The notes: generated by a model from the letters alone, not told the origin. A stretch of DNA of 64,000 nt from Chryseobacterium wanjuense (GCF_900111495.1 NZ_FOIU01000001.1:744001-808000), one strand, 5' to 3'. Positions 33,585 to 43,112 are shown, numbered from the stretch's first letter. A program made the numbers and translations.

Positions 33585-34350
33585 TTATTTTTCGACCGTA
33601 CAATAAGATTCTTTTGAATGAATAGATTGCCGGAAGTTTCGGAAAGCTGGCCGCAATACGTTTCTTAAATTCCGCTGTAAAGACCGACTGTTGTTCTTCA
33701 TCAAGCCTTTCCAGATAAGGGATCAGCGCCGATCCTGAAATAAAATTGAACAACGTTTCATGATCTTCCGCAATGATAGGATACACCTTCTGGAACAAAT
33801 TCAGATTTTCGATCCCATTATCGAACAAAATCTGCGCATATTCGTCGATCGTAAGCACTGCAGACGGGCGGTTCCAGCTGTTCAACTGTGTCTTGAAAGG
33901 CTCCTCGTCTGCCAGTTCAAACAAAATCTGATTAAGAATATTGCCCGGCTGATAGGGCATTTGTATAGCCAATTGACCGTGAGTATTCAGTTTTGAAATC
34001 AGTTTCGGGAACAAATCCTGATGATTGTCAGACCATTGCAAAGCAGCATTGCTGAAAATAAGATCCCAGTTTTCATCGCTTTCCAAAACTTCTTCCGTTG
34101 TCGCTTGTCGAAACTGAAGTCGTTCATTTTCAAGTGCTTTGGATTTTTCAAGCATTTCGGAAGACGAATCGATCCCTATAAATGTCGCCTTCGGAAATTT
34201 CTCTGAAAGAATGGCGGTCTGTTCGCCCGTTCCGCATCCCAGATCGATCGCTTTCATCGGATTTTCTTCACTAATGAGATCGGCAAGATCAAAAAAAGGC
34301 TTAAAACGGATATTTTTAAATTGGTTGTAAACTTCAGGATTCCAGGGCAT
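33577..34350 (-). CDS. tam: Trans-aconitate 2-methyltransferase-like SAM methyltransferase
   Basis: 257 residues. SAM motif I is clear (AIDLGCGTGEQTAIL), followed by IGIDSSSEML, and the Tam-type NAALQWSDNH and QLAIQMPYQPGN blocks. It opens with MPWNPEVYNQFK, the typical Tam N-terminus. Tam methylates trans-aconitate, a by-product of the TCA cycle. The gene converges on the preceding one with 8 bases overlap at their 3' ends. Confidence 0.85.
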   Translation of the reverse strand: MPWNPEVYNQFKNIRFKPFFDLADLISEENPMKAIDLGCGTGEQTAILSEKFPKATFIGIDSSSEMLEKSKALENERLQFRQATTEEVLESDENWDLIFSNAALQWSDNHQDLFPKLISKLNTHGQLAIQMPYQPGNILNQILFELADEEPFKTQLNSWNRPSAVLTIDEYAQILFDNGIENLNLFQKVYPIIAEDHETLFNFISGSALIPYLERLDEEQQSVFTAEFKKRIAASFPKLPAIYSFKRILLYGRKIIK

Positions 34351-34535
34351 AACTTGTAAATTTAAGGTGACTCAATTTACTTAATTTCAATGTAAAAATG
34401 TAAAAAGAAATATTAAAAATCACTTAAAAATTGCAAACTAAAATAAAAATTCGTGTCCAGATCCTTGTAGAATGATAAATTTTGTGTAGGGGTTTATGTT
34501 AATGAAATTCAGTCTTTAAATGCTGCTAGGTTTTT

Positions 34536-34616
34536 GCTGAGTGAAACGCCCTTGCGAACGAAAAATATTCACAATAATTTTAAAAAAAACTTTCCGTCTT
34601 TGTGTTAAAATCAAAA
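34536..34616. repeat. Dispersed intergenic repeat, copy A
   Basis: GCTGAGTGAAACGCCCTTG and CGAACGAAAAATA followed about 25 bases later by a CTTTGTGTTAAAATC-type end. The copy at 46835-46915 has the same two blocks at similar spacing (GCTGAGCGAAACGCCTTTG, CGAACGAAAAATA, GCGTCTTCGCGTTAAAA). Confidence 0.6.
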
Positions 34617-34622
34617 TTAAAT

Positions 34623-35093
34623 TCAAAGAATCTGAGCACTTTCCTTAATACTATTCATCACGAAAATACTTTTTGTCTGCCCGATTCCTTCGATTTCGGA
34701 TAATTTATTGACAAAAAATTCATGAAATTCATCCATATTCGGAGCTAAAATTTTTAGCATAAAATCAAAATCCCCGCTGATGTTGTAAAATTCTACCACT
34801 TCATTCAGCTTTCCAACTTCCTCGATGAATTTTCCTGCTGTTTTTTTATTGTGAACATTAAGGGCGATCATACAGATCACCATCATTCCTTTATTCACTT
34901 TTTTGCGGTCGACAACGGTCGTATATTCCTTAATAATTCCCAGTTTCTCCATTCTTTTGATGCGTTCGTGGGTCGGAGTCGGGCTCAGGTTAATTTTATT
35001 CGCAACATCACGGACACTCAGTTTGGCGTCTTTCTGCAGGATTCTAAGAATAGAAAGGTCTTTTTCGTCTGGTGTATAATTTTCCGTTGCCAT
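34623..35093 (-). CDS. Lrp/AsnC family transcriptional regulator
   Basis: 156 residues. N-terminal winged helix-turn-helix (DEKDLSILRILQKDAKLSVR, INLSPTPTHERIKRMEKLGI) and C-terminal RAM/AsnC ligand domain (GKLNEVVEFYNISGDFDFML) with the usual GDxD turn. It is divergent from an MFS exporter; the shared intergenic region contains regularly spaced repeats that may be its operators. Lrp proteins bind amino acids or related small molecules as octamers on phased sites. It probably controls the exporter and itself. Confidence 0.92.
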   Translation of the reverse strand: MATENYTPDEKDLSILRILQKDAKLSVRDVANKINLSPTPTHERIKRMEKLGIIKEYTTVVDRKKVNKGMMVICMIALNVHNKKTAGKFIEEVGKLNEVVEFYNISGDFDFMLKILAPNMDEFHEFFVNKLSEIEGIGQTKSIFVMNSIKESAQIL

Positions 35094-35202
35094 TTGTTCT
35101 GTTTTTTAGGATTAAATTTTTAATAAAAGAATATTTGTTCTTTTTAAATTAATTTAAATTTAAATATGTTCCAAATTTAATATAAAATTTTATAATATGT
35201 TC
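35092..35202. promoter_or_regulatory. Phased direct repeats, putative Lrp/AsnC operator
   Basis: AT[TA]TGTTC occurs at 35092-35099, 35133-35140, 35164-35171 and 35195-35202, all in one orientation. The last three are spaced exactly 31 bases apart and the first is 41 bases away, close to whole helical turns. The array spans the Lrp start codon to just upstream of the MFS -7 box. Confidence 0.55.
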
Positions 35203-35211
35203 TGTTAATTT

Positions 35212-35219
35212 TAATTTTG
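35212..35219 (+). promoter_or_regulatory. Putative -7 box TAATTTTG for the MFS exporter
   Basis: Exact TAnnTTTG match 17 bases before the ATG at 35237, giving a very short leader. The closest repeat of the putative operator ends 9 bases upstream. Confidence 0.5.
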
Positions 35220-35236
35220 CAGCATAATTGAGCTAT

Positions 35237-36622
35237 ATGGACAGGAAGAATTTGATATTAATTTTAGCATCGGCGGGAACATTTGTAGAGGCTTTGGATA
35301 TTGCCATTATTAATCTTACAATTCCTTCGATTCAGGAGCAATTTGGTATTGGTGCGGAGACGGTGCAATGGCTTCAGACACTGTATGTATTGTTTTTCGG
35401 AGGTTTTTTAATTATCGGTGGAAAACTCTCAGATCAGATTGGTAGGAAGAAAATTTTTCTTTTAGGATGCCTGATTTTTATGCTGACTTCTTTGGGAGCT
35501 GGCTTGTCCACAAACTTTGAAACACTGGCCATTTTCAGGGCGCTGCAAGGTCTTGGAGCGGCTTTCATCATGCCTTCTGCCATGTCGATTGTGACGAATA
35601 CTTTTACGGGAGATCAGGAAAGAAACCGGGCGATCGGGATTTTCAGTTCGTTTGCTGCGATTGGCTCTGGAAGCGGCCTTTCGCTGGGCGGAATTATCAG
35701 TACTTATCTGAGTTGGCATTGGGTTTTTCTCATCAATGTTCCGATTCTTTTTATTACGTTAATATTTGCCTATCAATACCTTCCGAAAGATGAAAAATCC
35801 GGAAAATCTCAGAAAACAGATGTCGCATCAGGTATTTTATTGGTGTTGGGATTATTGAGTTTGACATACGGAACGCACGAATTAATTCACATTAAAGAAC
35901 AAACTTTCATGGTTGTTGCTTCTTTAATTTTGTCGGTTTTATTGCTGGCTTTGGTATTTTATCGCTTAAAATCGGTGTCGCAGCCGTTGATTGATTTAAA
36001 ATTATTTAAACATCAATCTTTACTGGTTTCCAATTTTGCCTTTGTTGCGTTGGGTGCGTTTTTCATCGGATTTTTGTTCCTGATTTCACTGATGCTGCAA
36101 AAAGATATGAATCACAGTGCGGCTTCTGCGGGATTACTGCTGGTTCCTTTCAGTGTGATGTCTGCTTTGGTAGCGAAGTTTGTCCTGCCTCATATTTCCA
36201 GAAGATTAAATTCTACACAAATGGGAATTTTTGGTTGGATTTTCATGCTAACCGGTGCTTTATCTTTATTAATTTCCGTTTACTTCGGACATCCGTTGCC
36301 GTTGGTTTTGTTGGGGGCGGCCTGTATTTCCGGAGTCGGAATGACGTTTTGCTTTACCGCTTTGTCGGTGTTGGGAATCCAGGATGTGGAACCTTCAAGT
36401 TATGGGGTGGCTTCAAGTTTAAGCTCTACAAGTTACTTTTTAGGAGCGGGAATCGGATTGTCTTTCATGACTTTAATGAGTCAGATTTTCCCTTCAGAAT
36501 GGGCAGTCGGAAATTTGAGTTTACTCATACTTATCGGGTATTCGGTAGCTGCTTTGGGAATGTTGTTTTATTTTATAGTTAAAAATGTAAAGGTGAAACA
36601 GACGGAAATGGCAGTTTCGTAA
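35237..36622 (+). CDS. MFS drug exporter, DHA2 (EmrB/QacA) type
   Basis: 462 residues, about 14 membrane helices. Motif A is seen as GGKLSDQIGRKKIFLLGC, motif C-like as GSGSGLSLGGIISTYLSWHW, and the start FVEALDIAIINLTIPSI carries the membrane-embedded Asp common in this family. It exports drugs or metabolites in exchange for protons. The ATG at 35237 is preferred to a TTG at 35228 because the leader would otherwise be almost nil. Divergent from an Lrp/AsnC regulator. Confidence 0.9.
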   Translation: MDRKNLILILASAGTFVEALDIAIINLTIPSIQEQFGIGAETVQWLQTLYVLFFGGFLIIGGKLSDQIGRKKIFLLGCLIFMLTSLGAGLSTNFETLAIFRALQGLGAAFIMPSAMSIVTNTFTGDQERNRAIGIFSSFAAIGSGSGLSLGGIISTYLSWHWVFLINVPILFITLIFAYQYLPKDEKSGKSQKTDVASGILLVLGLLSLTYGTHELIHIKEQTFMVVASLILSVLLLALVFYRLKSVSQPLIDLKLFKHQSLLVSNFAFVALGAFFIGFLFLISLMLQKDMNHSAASAGLLLVPFSVMSALVAKFVLPHISRRLNSTQMGIFGWIFMLTGALSLLISVYFGHPLPLVLLGAACISGVGMTFCFTALSVLGIQDVEPSSYGVASSLSSTSYFLGAGIGLSFMTLMSQIFPSEWAVGNLSLLILIGYSVAALGMLFYFIVKNVKVKQTEMAVS

Positions 36623-36633
36623 ATATGATATAA

Positions 36634-36665
36634 AGAATCGGTGTGAAATATGCCGGTTCTTTTTT
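36634..36665 (+). terminator. Terminator after the MFS gene
   Basis: AGAATCGG (36634-36641) pairs with CCGGTTCT (36653-36660) with one G-U pair, followed by T-run. It overlaps a spurious upstream ATG (36650) of the next gene and so supports the ATG at 36677. Confidence 0.75.
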
Positions 36666-36676
36666 ATTTTAGCGAC

Positions 36677-37423
36677 ATGAAAATACAAATCATCAGTGAT
36701 CTGCATCAGGAATTTGGATATACCGATTTATCTTTTGATAAAGCGGATGTTGTTGTTTTGGCGGGAGATGTGAATTTGGGAACAAAAGGAATTGATTGGA
36801 TAAAAACTAAAATCCAGGATAAGCCGGTGATTTATGTTCTTGGAAATCATGAATATTACAAAGGTTCTTACCCGAAAACGTTAAACAAAATAAAAGAATC
36901 GGCACAGGATTCCAATGTTTTTGTATTGGAAGATGATTTTGTGGATATTGATGGGATTCGCTTTCACGGAGCGACTTTATGGACGGATTTTTCCATTTTC
37001 GGAGATCCCAGATATTACGGATTTGTATGCCAGAACGGGATGAATGATTTTAAGCAAATCAGACGCGATCCTTCATATTCGAAAATGAGATCGATTGATA
37101 TTTTTAAAATTCATCAAATATCCAGAGCCTGGCTTCAGGAAAGTCTGGAAAACTCAAAAGGTTTAAAAAATATTGTAGTGACGCATCATGCGCCAAGTCT
37201 TCAGTCGACGCCCGCACATTTTAAGGAAGATCCGTTGACATCAGCTTATGTTTCCAACCTCGAGGATTTTATTCTGGAACATCGGCCTTTGTATTGGATT
37301 CATGGGCATATTCATACGCCTTCAAGGTATAAGATCGGAGAAACGGAAGTGATTTGTAATCCGCATGGATATGTGGTAGACGAATATAACGGATATGAAA
37401 AGGAGCTGATTATAGAGGTGTAA
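36677..37423 (+). CDS. Calcineurin-like metallophosphoesterase
   Basis: 248 residues with all metal motifs: SDLHQEF (DxH), AGDVNLG, LGNHEYYKG, THHAPS and HGHIHTPS. No signal peptide, so cytoplasmic. Start at 36677 (MKIQIISDLHQEFG); a frame start at 36650 falls inside the terminator of the preceding gene. Substrate unknown. Confidence 0.88.
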   Translation: MKIQIISDLHQEFGYTDLSFDKADVVVLAGDVNLGTKGIDWIKTKIQDKPVIYVLGNHEYYKGSYPKTLNKIKESAQDSNVFVLEDDFVDIDGIRFHGATLWTDFSIFGDPRYYGFVCQNGMNDFKQIRRDPSYSKMRSIDIFKIHQISRAWLQESLENSKGLKNIVVTHHAPSLQSTPAHFKEDPLTSAYVSNLEDFILEHRPLYWIHGHIHTPSRYKIGETEVICNPHGYVVDEYNGYEKELIIEV

Positions 37424-37504
37424 AAAATATTTTTCTTATTTTTTTGCGATTTGATGTAACATTTATTCATCATTTGGTGTCTTATAGTTAAAATCAAATC
37501 ATTA

Positions 37505-39676
37505 ATGAAGAAATTATTTTCGTCAATTGCTGTACTCGTTGGTCTTTTGGCGTTTGCGCAGGAGAAAAAAGATACCATAAGAAAAGAAACACAAATCGAA
37601 GGAATCACGGTAACCGCCAGAAAACCCACCGTAGAATCAAAAGTTGACCGCACGGTTTTCAATGTTGCCAACAGTTCTATTTTAGCGGGAAATACGACGT
37701 GGGATGTCTTGAGAATGACCCCTTTGGTAAGTATCGATAACAATGATGCTGTAAAGGCTGAGGGTGAATCGGTGACGGTTTATATTAATGACAGAAAATC
37801 TGTTTTCACAGGAAAGGAACTGAAAGAATATTTAAAGACAATTCCTGCTGATAATCTGATGAAAATTGAGGTCATTACCAGCCCTTCTTCAAGATACGAA
37901 ACTGCCGGATCGGTCATTAATATTGTTTTGAAAAAAAGGGATGATGAAGGAATTAAAGGAAGTGTCACCTTCAACAACAGGCAACAGCAAAAAAATTCGC
38001 AATACACAAATCTTAATTTAAATTATCATAAAAAAAGCTTCACACAAACCTTAATTGGAAGTTACAGTGATAATAGTTATCTGCAAAAAAGCGCTCTTCA
38101 AAGCACGTCTTATGCCGATAATTCTGTTACGGAAATCAATACGGTGAGTGTCGGGAGAAGCAAAAGCCCTTCACTTTCTTCCACTTCAGAATTTGAATTA
38201 AATGACAAAAATACTGCAGGGCTTATTTTGGAATACTATCAGGGAAACTCAACAAATTCCGCAGAAGCGAACGGAATAACGCACATTGATAATATTTTTA
38301 ACCGTTCTTATACACAAAACCAGTGGGCATCGGGACTCAGCCGTACTTTAGGAACCAATATTTTTTATAAATTTTACGATAAAGAAAAAAACAGAATTCT
38401 AGACATCAATCTTGGATCGAATTATTATGGTCAGTCTGAGGATAATAATTTTGTGAAAAACCAATTAATATCAAACAATTCTACTCTATACGAAACGAGA
38501 GTGCTGTCGGACAGTGAAAACAGAAATTATTATGTTAAAATTGATTATACACAGCCTTTAGGGAAAGAATGGGGAACATTGGAAGTAGGCGGAAAAATGG
38601 ACTTTAACAATAATGTTATTCCCAATGATTTGTCTGCTACCCAGATGGATGGTTTGAGTACTCATGATATTTTCCATTATGAGGATAATATTAACTCGTT
38701 GTATGCGAACTACAGTAAAACTTTCTTTAAAAAACTGGAAACAAGAATAGGGCTTCGTTACGAGCATATTGATTATAAAATGCGACAGGATGTAGCAGGA
38801 GCCAGCCGGAAAGATTCTTATGGAGCTTTCCTTCCTAATTTATTGCTAAAATATTCCTTTTCTGAAAAATATGATTTAAGTCTGACCTACAACAGGAATC
38901 TCTGGCGTCCCTGGTATGCGGAGTTTAATCCCTTTATGGTTCCAAATGACAACGGATTTTACAGTCGGGGAAATATGGAGCTGGAGCCTAATCCGAGCCA
39001 CAGATTGTACATGAAGCTTGGGCTTTTTAAGAAATATTTTATTTCTGCGAGATACATGTATACCGATCAGGATTACTGGACAAGTTATATTTTTGAAACC
39101 AATCCTACAGACCCTACAAAAAACAAAACGATTACCCAGCCTGATAATTTCAAAGGGAGGGTACAGAAATACTATCTTTTTGCTAATACCAATCAGACAT
39201 TTTTGAAAAATAAACTGACCGTAAATGTAGGTTTTGGATGGTATTATATGGATAACAGCGATTTTAATCTTAAAAATAATCTGGAAAACGCAAGAGATTA
39301 TCTAAGCTATTGGGGAGGTTCTACGAATATTTCGTATACCAACCTTTTTAACAAAAATATTAATCTGAGCGCCTGGGTAGAAATTTCAAATCAGAATAAC
39401 GGAAATTCTTATGCTAACAGAACGAATGTTTTCCATAATATTTCTGTGACAAAAATTTTCCCGAAAACTCAGATGGAAGCCAGTTTACAGCTGATGAATA
39501 TTTTCCAGAGACCAAATTTTGATGCTACGACCTATAATCAAACCGGAACTCTTAGAAATTCTATGCAATGGGATTGGTACGGGGTTTCGCTTTCATTCGT
39601 AAAACGTTTTGGAAACCAGAAAGTGAAAGAAAATACCAAAACCGATGTTGAGAAAAATGCTGGTGGCGGTAAGTAA
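37505..39676 (+). CDS. Outer-membrane beta-barrel protein, TonB-receptor-like
   Basis: 723 residues with signal peptide (MKKLFSSIAVLVGLLAFAQ). A plug-like region follows directly (IEGITVTARKPTVESKVDRT, VTVYINDRKSVFTGKELKEY, PADNLMKIEVITSPSSRYET, INIVLKKRDD), then a long barrel of aromatic beta-strands. It lacks the N-terminal carboxypeptidase-like domain that usually precedes members of this Bacteroidota family, and ends KENTKTDVEKNAGGGK rather than in an aromatic residue. The transported substrate is unknown. A clear terminator follows. Confidence 0.85.
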   Translation: MKKLFSSIAVLVGLLAFAQEKKDTIRKETQIEGITVTARKPTVESKVDRTVFNVANSSILAGNTTWDVLRMTPLVSIDNNDAVKAEGESVTVYINDRKSVFTGKELKEYLKTIPADNLMKIEVITSPSSRYETAGSVINIVLKKRDDEGIKGSVTFNNRQQQKNSQYTNLNLNYHKKSFTQTLIGSYSDNSYLQKSALQSTSYADNSVTEINTVSVGRSKSPSLSSTSEFELNDKNTAGLILEYYQGNSTNSAEANGITHIDNIFNRSYTQNQWASGLSRTLGTNIFYKFYDKEKNRILDINLGSNYYGQSEDNNFVKNQLISNNSTLYETRVLSDSENRNYYVKIDYTQPLGKEWGTLEVGGKMDFNNNVIPNDLSATQMDGLSTHDIFHYEDNINSLYANYSKTFFKKLETRIGLRYEHIDYKMRQDVAGASRKDSYGAFLPNLLLKYSFSEKYDLSLTYNRNLWRPWYAEFNPFMVPNDNGFYSRGNMELEPNPSHRLYMKLGLFKKYFISARYMYTDQDYWTSYIFETNPTDPTKNKTITQPDNFKGRVQKYYLFANTNQTFLKNKLTVNVGFGWYYMDNSDFNLKNNLENARDYLSYWGGSTNISYTNLFNKNINLSAWVEISNQNNGNSYANRTNVFHNISVTKIFPKTQMEASLQLMNIFQRPNFDATTYNQTGTLRNSMQWDWYGVSLSFVKRFGNQKVKENTKTDVEKNAGGGK

Positions 39677-39701
39677 AAAGCTGATTTTAAAATATTTATT
39701 T

Positions 39702-39726
39702 AACACGGATTTTTTCCGTGTTTTTT
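39702..39726 (+). terminator. Terminator after the barrel protein gene
   Basis: AACACGG (39702-39708) pairs with CCGTGTT (39716-39722), with T-rich loop and following T-run. Confidence 0.85.
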
Positions 39727-39742
39727 GTTTGTTTTAATTTTG

Positions 39743-39828
39743 ATAGTATCATTTGATACTATTAATTATTTCAAATTTACTAGATGATCTTAAAAAATAG
39801 TATCTTTGATACTATCAAATGATACTAT
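39743..39828. promoter_or_regulatory. Palindromic operator array over the fic promoter
   Basis: Five copies of the half-site GATACTAT/ATAGTATC: a perfect palindrome ATAGTATCA-tt-TGATACTAT at 39743-39762, a second ATAGTATC-ttt-GATACTAT at 39797-39815, and a lone half-site at 39821-39828. TATCTTTG at 39801-39808, an exact -7 match, lies inside the second palindrome. Binding there would block the promoter. Confidence 0.65.
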
Positions 39829-39834
39829 CAAGCT

Positions 39835-40794
39835 TTGAAACCACCATATAAAATTACAGATAAGATTTTAATGTTAGTAGCTTCTATTTCAGAGAAAATA
39901 GGAGAAATTAATGCTAATCATCTCTATAAACCAACGACTGAATTACGAAAAAAAAATCAAATCAAAACGATTCAATCTTCTCTTGAAATTGAAGGAAATA
40001 CCCTTACGGAAGAACAAATAACCGCTTTGTTGGAAAACAAAAGGGTTATCGCTCCGGCAAAAGATATTTTGGAAGTACAGAATGCCATTAAAGTATATGA
40101 TGATTTAAAAATATTTGATCCGAAAAAAATAAAAGATTTACAATTGGCACACTCGATTTTAATGAAAGATCTGGTAAGCAGTGCCGGAAAATTCAGAACT
40201 ACCAATGTGGGAATCGTAAAAGGATCTCAAGTGGAACATCTTGCTCCCGGAGGTTCGATGATAAAAGGATTGATGAATGATCTTTTTATATATCTGAAAA
40301 ATGATAACGATTTAATCTTAATTAAAAGCTGTGTATTTCATTATGAATTTGAATTTATACATCCTTTCATCGACGGCAATGGAAGAATGGGAAGGCTCTG
40401 GCAAACTTTAATTTTGATGCAGCAATATCCTGTATTTGAATATTTACCGGTTGAAAGTTTAATCAAACAAAATCAGCAGGAATATTACAACAAGCTCTCA
40501 GAATCCGATAAAATGGGACAGTCGACTCCTTTTATTGAATTTATGTTGGGAATAATATTGGAATCTTTGAAACATGTTTTACAATCTCAGAATATCAATT
40601 TAAGTACAAAAGACAGAATATTTTTATGTAAAGAAAAGATGGGAGATAAAAAATTCAGTAGAAAAGATTATTTGCAGAATTTTAAAAACATTTCTGCACC
40701 CACAGCGAGCCGAGATCTGAAATGGGCAGTTGATGAGAATATTTTAATAAAATCGGGTGAACAAAGATTGACGGAATATCAGTTTAAAGAATAA
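39835..40794 (+). CDS. Fic family protein (AMPylator) with C-terminal winged helix
   Basis: 319 residues. The Fic core motif is HPFIDGNGRMGR with H176, D180, N182 and R187. The inhibitory helix lies N-terminally: SSLEIEGN around residues 48-55 contains the S-xxx-E-G motif (E53), as in class II Fic proteins. A winged-helix-like C-terminus (FSRKDYLQNFKNISAPTASR, KWAVDENILIKSGEQRL) is present. TTG at 39835 is chosen as start because KPPYKITDKI is the usual N-terminus of this subfamily and a TGA lies just upstream (39820-39822); the first ATG, at 39871, would remove it. The gene sits directly behind a palindromic operator, which suggests autoregulation. Confidence 0.88.
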   Translation: MKPPYKITDKILMLVASISEKIGEINANHLYKPTTELRKKNQIKTIQSSLEIEGNTLTEEQITALLENKRVIAPAKDILEVQNAIKVYDDLKIFDPKKIKDLQLAHSILMKDLVSSAGKFRTTNVGIVKGSQVEHLAPGGSMIKGLMNDLFIYLKNDNDLILIKSCVFHYEFEFIHPFIDGNGRMGRLWQTLILMQQYPVFEYLPVESLIKQNQQEYYNKLSESDKMGQSTPFIEFMLGIILESLKHVLQSQNINLSTKDRIFLCKEKMGDKKFSRKDYLQNFKNISAPTASRDLKWAVDENILIKSGEQRLTEYQFKE

Positions 40795-40820
40795 AAAAAG
40801 AGCCCAAAAATTTGGACTCT
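40793..40820 (-). terminator. Terminator between convergent fic and GH3 genes
   Basis: AGAGcCCAAA (40799-40808) pairs with TTTGGaCTCT (40811-40820) apart from one internal mismatch. The A-run at 40793-40799 gives a U-run for the minus-strand GH3 transcript. Confidence 0.7.
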
Positions 40821-40847
40821 CGGCTTTAGAAATATAAATAAGTAAAA

Positions 40848-43112
40848 TTACTTCAATGTAAACTTCACCTTTGTTTTAATAGCGTCGGAAGAATTTCCGA
40901 TTTGTGCTTCAAAATCTCCCGGTTCGGCCACCCAGTCGTGTTTATCGGCATCGAAGAAGCTTAAAGCGGTTTTGTCAATCGAAAATGTCACTTCTTTTTC
41001 TTCACCCGGATTCAAAAATACCTTTTCAAAACCTTTCAATTCCTTTGCAGGACGCTGAACAGACGATTTCAAATCACTGATATACAACTGTGCAACTTCT
41101 GCTCCGGCTCTTTTTCCGGTGTTTTTAACGGTAACGGAGATTGTTATTTTGTCGTCCTGCGTCATCGTTGTCTTATCGGCTTTTGCTTTTCCAAATTCAA
41201 AAGTTGTATAGCTCAGACCATGTCCAAAACTGAACAAAGGCTTAATTTTTTTCGTGTCATGCCAACGATAGCCTACCAAAATTCCTTCGTTATAAGCAAT
41301 ATTGATTGGATTATTCTGGTCTTTTCCTTTTCCGGCAGCCAATTCTTCTTTATTTCCCGGATATTCTCCCAATTGATGAGCTGCATTATCTTCCAGCTTC
41401 ACAGGGAATGTAAACGGCAGTTTTCCTGAAGGGTTTGTGTCACCAGCTAAGATCGAAGCAATAGAATTTCCTGCTTCAGAACCCAGATACCAAGCCTGAA
41501 CAATCGTCGGAACTTCCTTCACCCAAGGCATAGCCACCGCATTTCCTGAAACCAGAACCACCGCAAGATTTTTGTTGGCTTTTGCCAATGCAGAAATTAC
41601 ATTGTTCTGATTATAAGGAAGTTCATAGCTTTTTCTGTCATTCCCTTCACTGTCCTGAAAATCAGCTTTATTTAAACCTCCGATGAAAATAACATAGTCG
41701 GATTTTTTAGCTAATTCTACAGCTTCATTTAAAATTTCACCCGGAGAACGGTCGTCTTTCAGGTTTTGCCCGGATTTTACCCCATTGTATTCTCCACCGA
41801 TGTCTCCCACATAGCCTCTTGCATATTGTACGTCTGCCTGTTTTCCGAATCTGGCTTTAATTCCGTCTAATGGAAGGGTTTCATATTTTACTTTTAAAGA
41901 AGAAGAACCTCCTCCGATAGTCATGATTTTGATGGCATTTTCACCGATTACGGCAATTTTTTTAGCTTTATTAATATCAATCGGAAGTACATTTCCTTGA
42001 TTTTTCAACAAAACGATTCCTTCTTCGCCGATTTCTTTGGCCACAGCTTTGTGTTCTTCAGAAGCGATGTTTCCGAAAGGTTTGTTTTTATTCATCGTGG
42101 TTTTGTAAGCCAAACGTAGAATTCTCGTTACTTTATCATCAAGTTCCTGTGTGCCGACTTTCCCTTCTTTAATTAACTTTAAATAAGGTTTAGCTAAATA
42201 ATAATTATCATAAGCATTGGAATTCCCTTCCGAAAGCCCGTTTGTCCAGCTCCCGAATTCAAGGTCTAATCCGTTGTGTATGGCTTGTTCTGTACTGTTT
42301 ACCGCACCCCAGTCTGAAACTACAACTCCTTTATAATTCCATTCTTTCTTTAAAATATCATTTAATAAATACTGATTCTGACTGGCATACTGACCTTTAT
42401 ACATATCATAAGCTCCCATGATTGTCCAGGAATCACCTTCTGTAACCGCCGCTTTGAAAGCCGGAAGATAAATCTCGTACAACGTTCTGTCATCGATTTT
42501 TACATTGCTTGTATGGCGGAACATTTCCTGGTTATTCAGCGCAAAATGCTTCACCGAAGTTGCCACACCGTTTGACTGAACACCTTTGATATAAGGAACC
42601 ACCATTTTTGAGGTTAGATAAGGATCTTCACCCATATATTCGAAATTCCTTCCGTTCAGTGGAGTTCTGTAAATATTCACTCCGGGTCCTAAAAGGATAT
42701 CTTTTTTTCTGTATCGTGCTTCTTCGCCCAAAGCTTTACCGTAGTTCCAGGACATTTTTTTGTTCCATGTTGCGGAAAGGGCTGTCAGTGCCGGATAAGC
42801 AATGATAGAGTCGTTGGTCCAGCCAGCCTGGTTCCATTCGTCCCACATTACTTCCGGGCGAACACCGTGTGGTCCGTCTGTTGTCCAGAATTCCGGAATT
42901 CCCAACCTCGGAACACCTGCTGAACTGAATTTTGACTGTGCATGAAGCATCGCAATTTTTTCTTCCAGCGTCATTCTGGAGAGAGCATCCTGAACACGCT
43001 GTTCCACAGGTTTGGAATCGTCTAAATATACAGGTAGAGCAGTAGTATTTTGAGCCATATACGAAGCAGAAATAAGGGTAATTAAACTTACAATGGCGGT
43101 TTTCTTGAACAT
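40848..43112 (-). CDS. Glycoside hydrolase family 3 beta-glucosidase-like enzyme, secreted
   Basis: About 754 residues from the preferred ATG at 43112, which begins with a signal peptide (MFKKTAIVSLITLISASYMA). The frame opens at 43208, but the extra 32 residues are not plausible. GH3 N-domain: ERVQDALSRMTLEEKIAML-type start, GPGVNIYRTPLNGRNFEYMG, VKHFALNNQE and the nucleophile Asp in VVVSDWGAVNS. The C-domain carries VIGENA and GGLNKADFQDSEGNDRKSYE, then a fibronectin-like end (YISDLKSSVQRPAKELKGFE). It cleaves terminal beta-glucosides or related sugars in the periplasm. Confidence 0.92.
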   Translation of the reverse strand: MFKKTAIVSLITLISASYMAQNTTALPVYLDDSKPVEQRVQDALSRMTLEEKIAMLHAQSKFSSAGVPRLGIPEFWTTDGPHGVRPEVMWDEWNQAGWTNDSIIAYPALTALSATWNKKMSWNYGKALGEEARYRKKDILLGPGVNIYRTPLNGRNFEYMGEDPYLTSKMVVPYIKGVQSNGVATSVKHFALNNQEMFRHTSNVKIDDRTLYEIYLPAFKAAVTEGDSWTIMGAYDMYKGQYASQNQYLLNDILKKEWNYKGVVVSDWGAVNSTEQAIHNGLDLEFGSWTNGLSEGNSNAYDNYYLAKPYLKLIKEGKVGTQELDDKVTRILRLAYKTTMNKNKPFGNIASEEHKAVAKEIGEEGIVLLKNQGNVLPIDINKAKKIAVIGENAIKIMTIGGGSSSLKVKYETLPLDGIKARFGKQADVQYARGYVGDIGGEYNGVKSGQNLKDDRSPGEILNEAVELAKKSDYVIFIGGLNKADFQDSEGNDRKSYELPYNQNNVISALAKANKNLAVVLVSGNAVAMPWVKEVPTIVQAWYLGSEAGNSIASILAGDTNPSGKLPFTFPVKLEDNAAHQLGEYPGNKEELAAGKGKDQNNPINIAYNEGILVGYRWHDTKKIKPLFSFGHGLSYTTFEFGKAKADKTTMTQDDKITISVTVKNTGKRAGAEVAQLYISDLKSSVQRPAKELKGFEKVFLNPGEEKEVTFSIDKTALSFFDADKHDWVAEPGDFEAQIGNSSDAIKTKVKFTLK

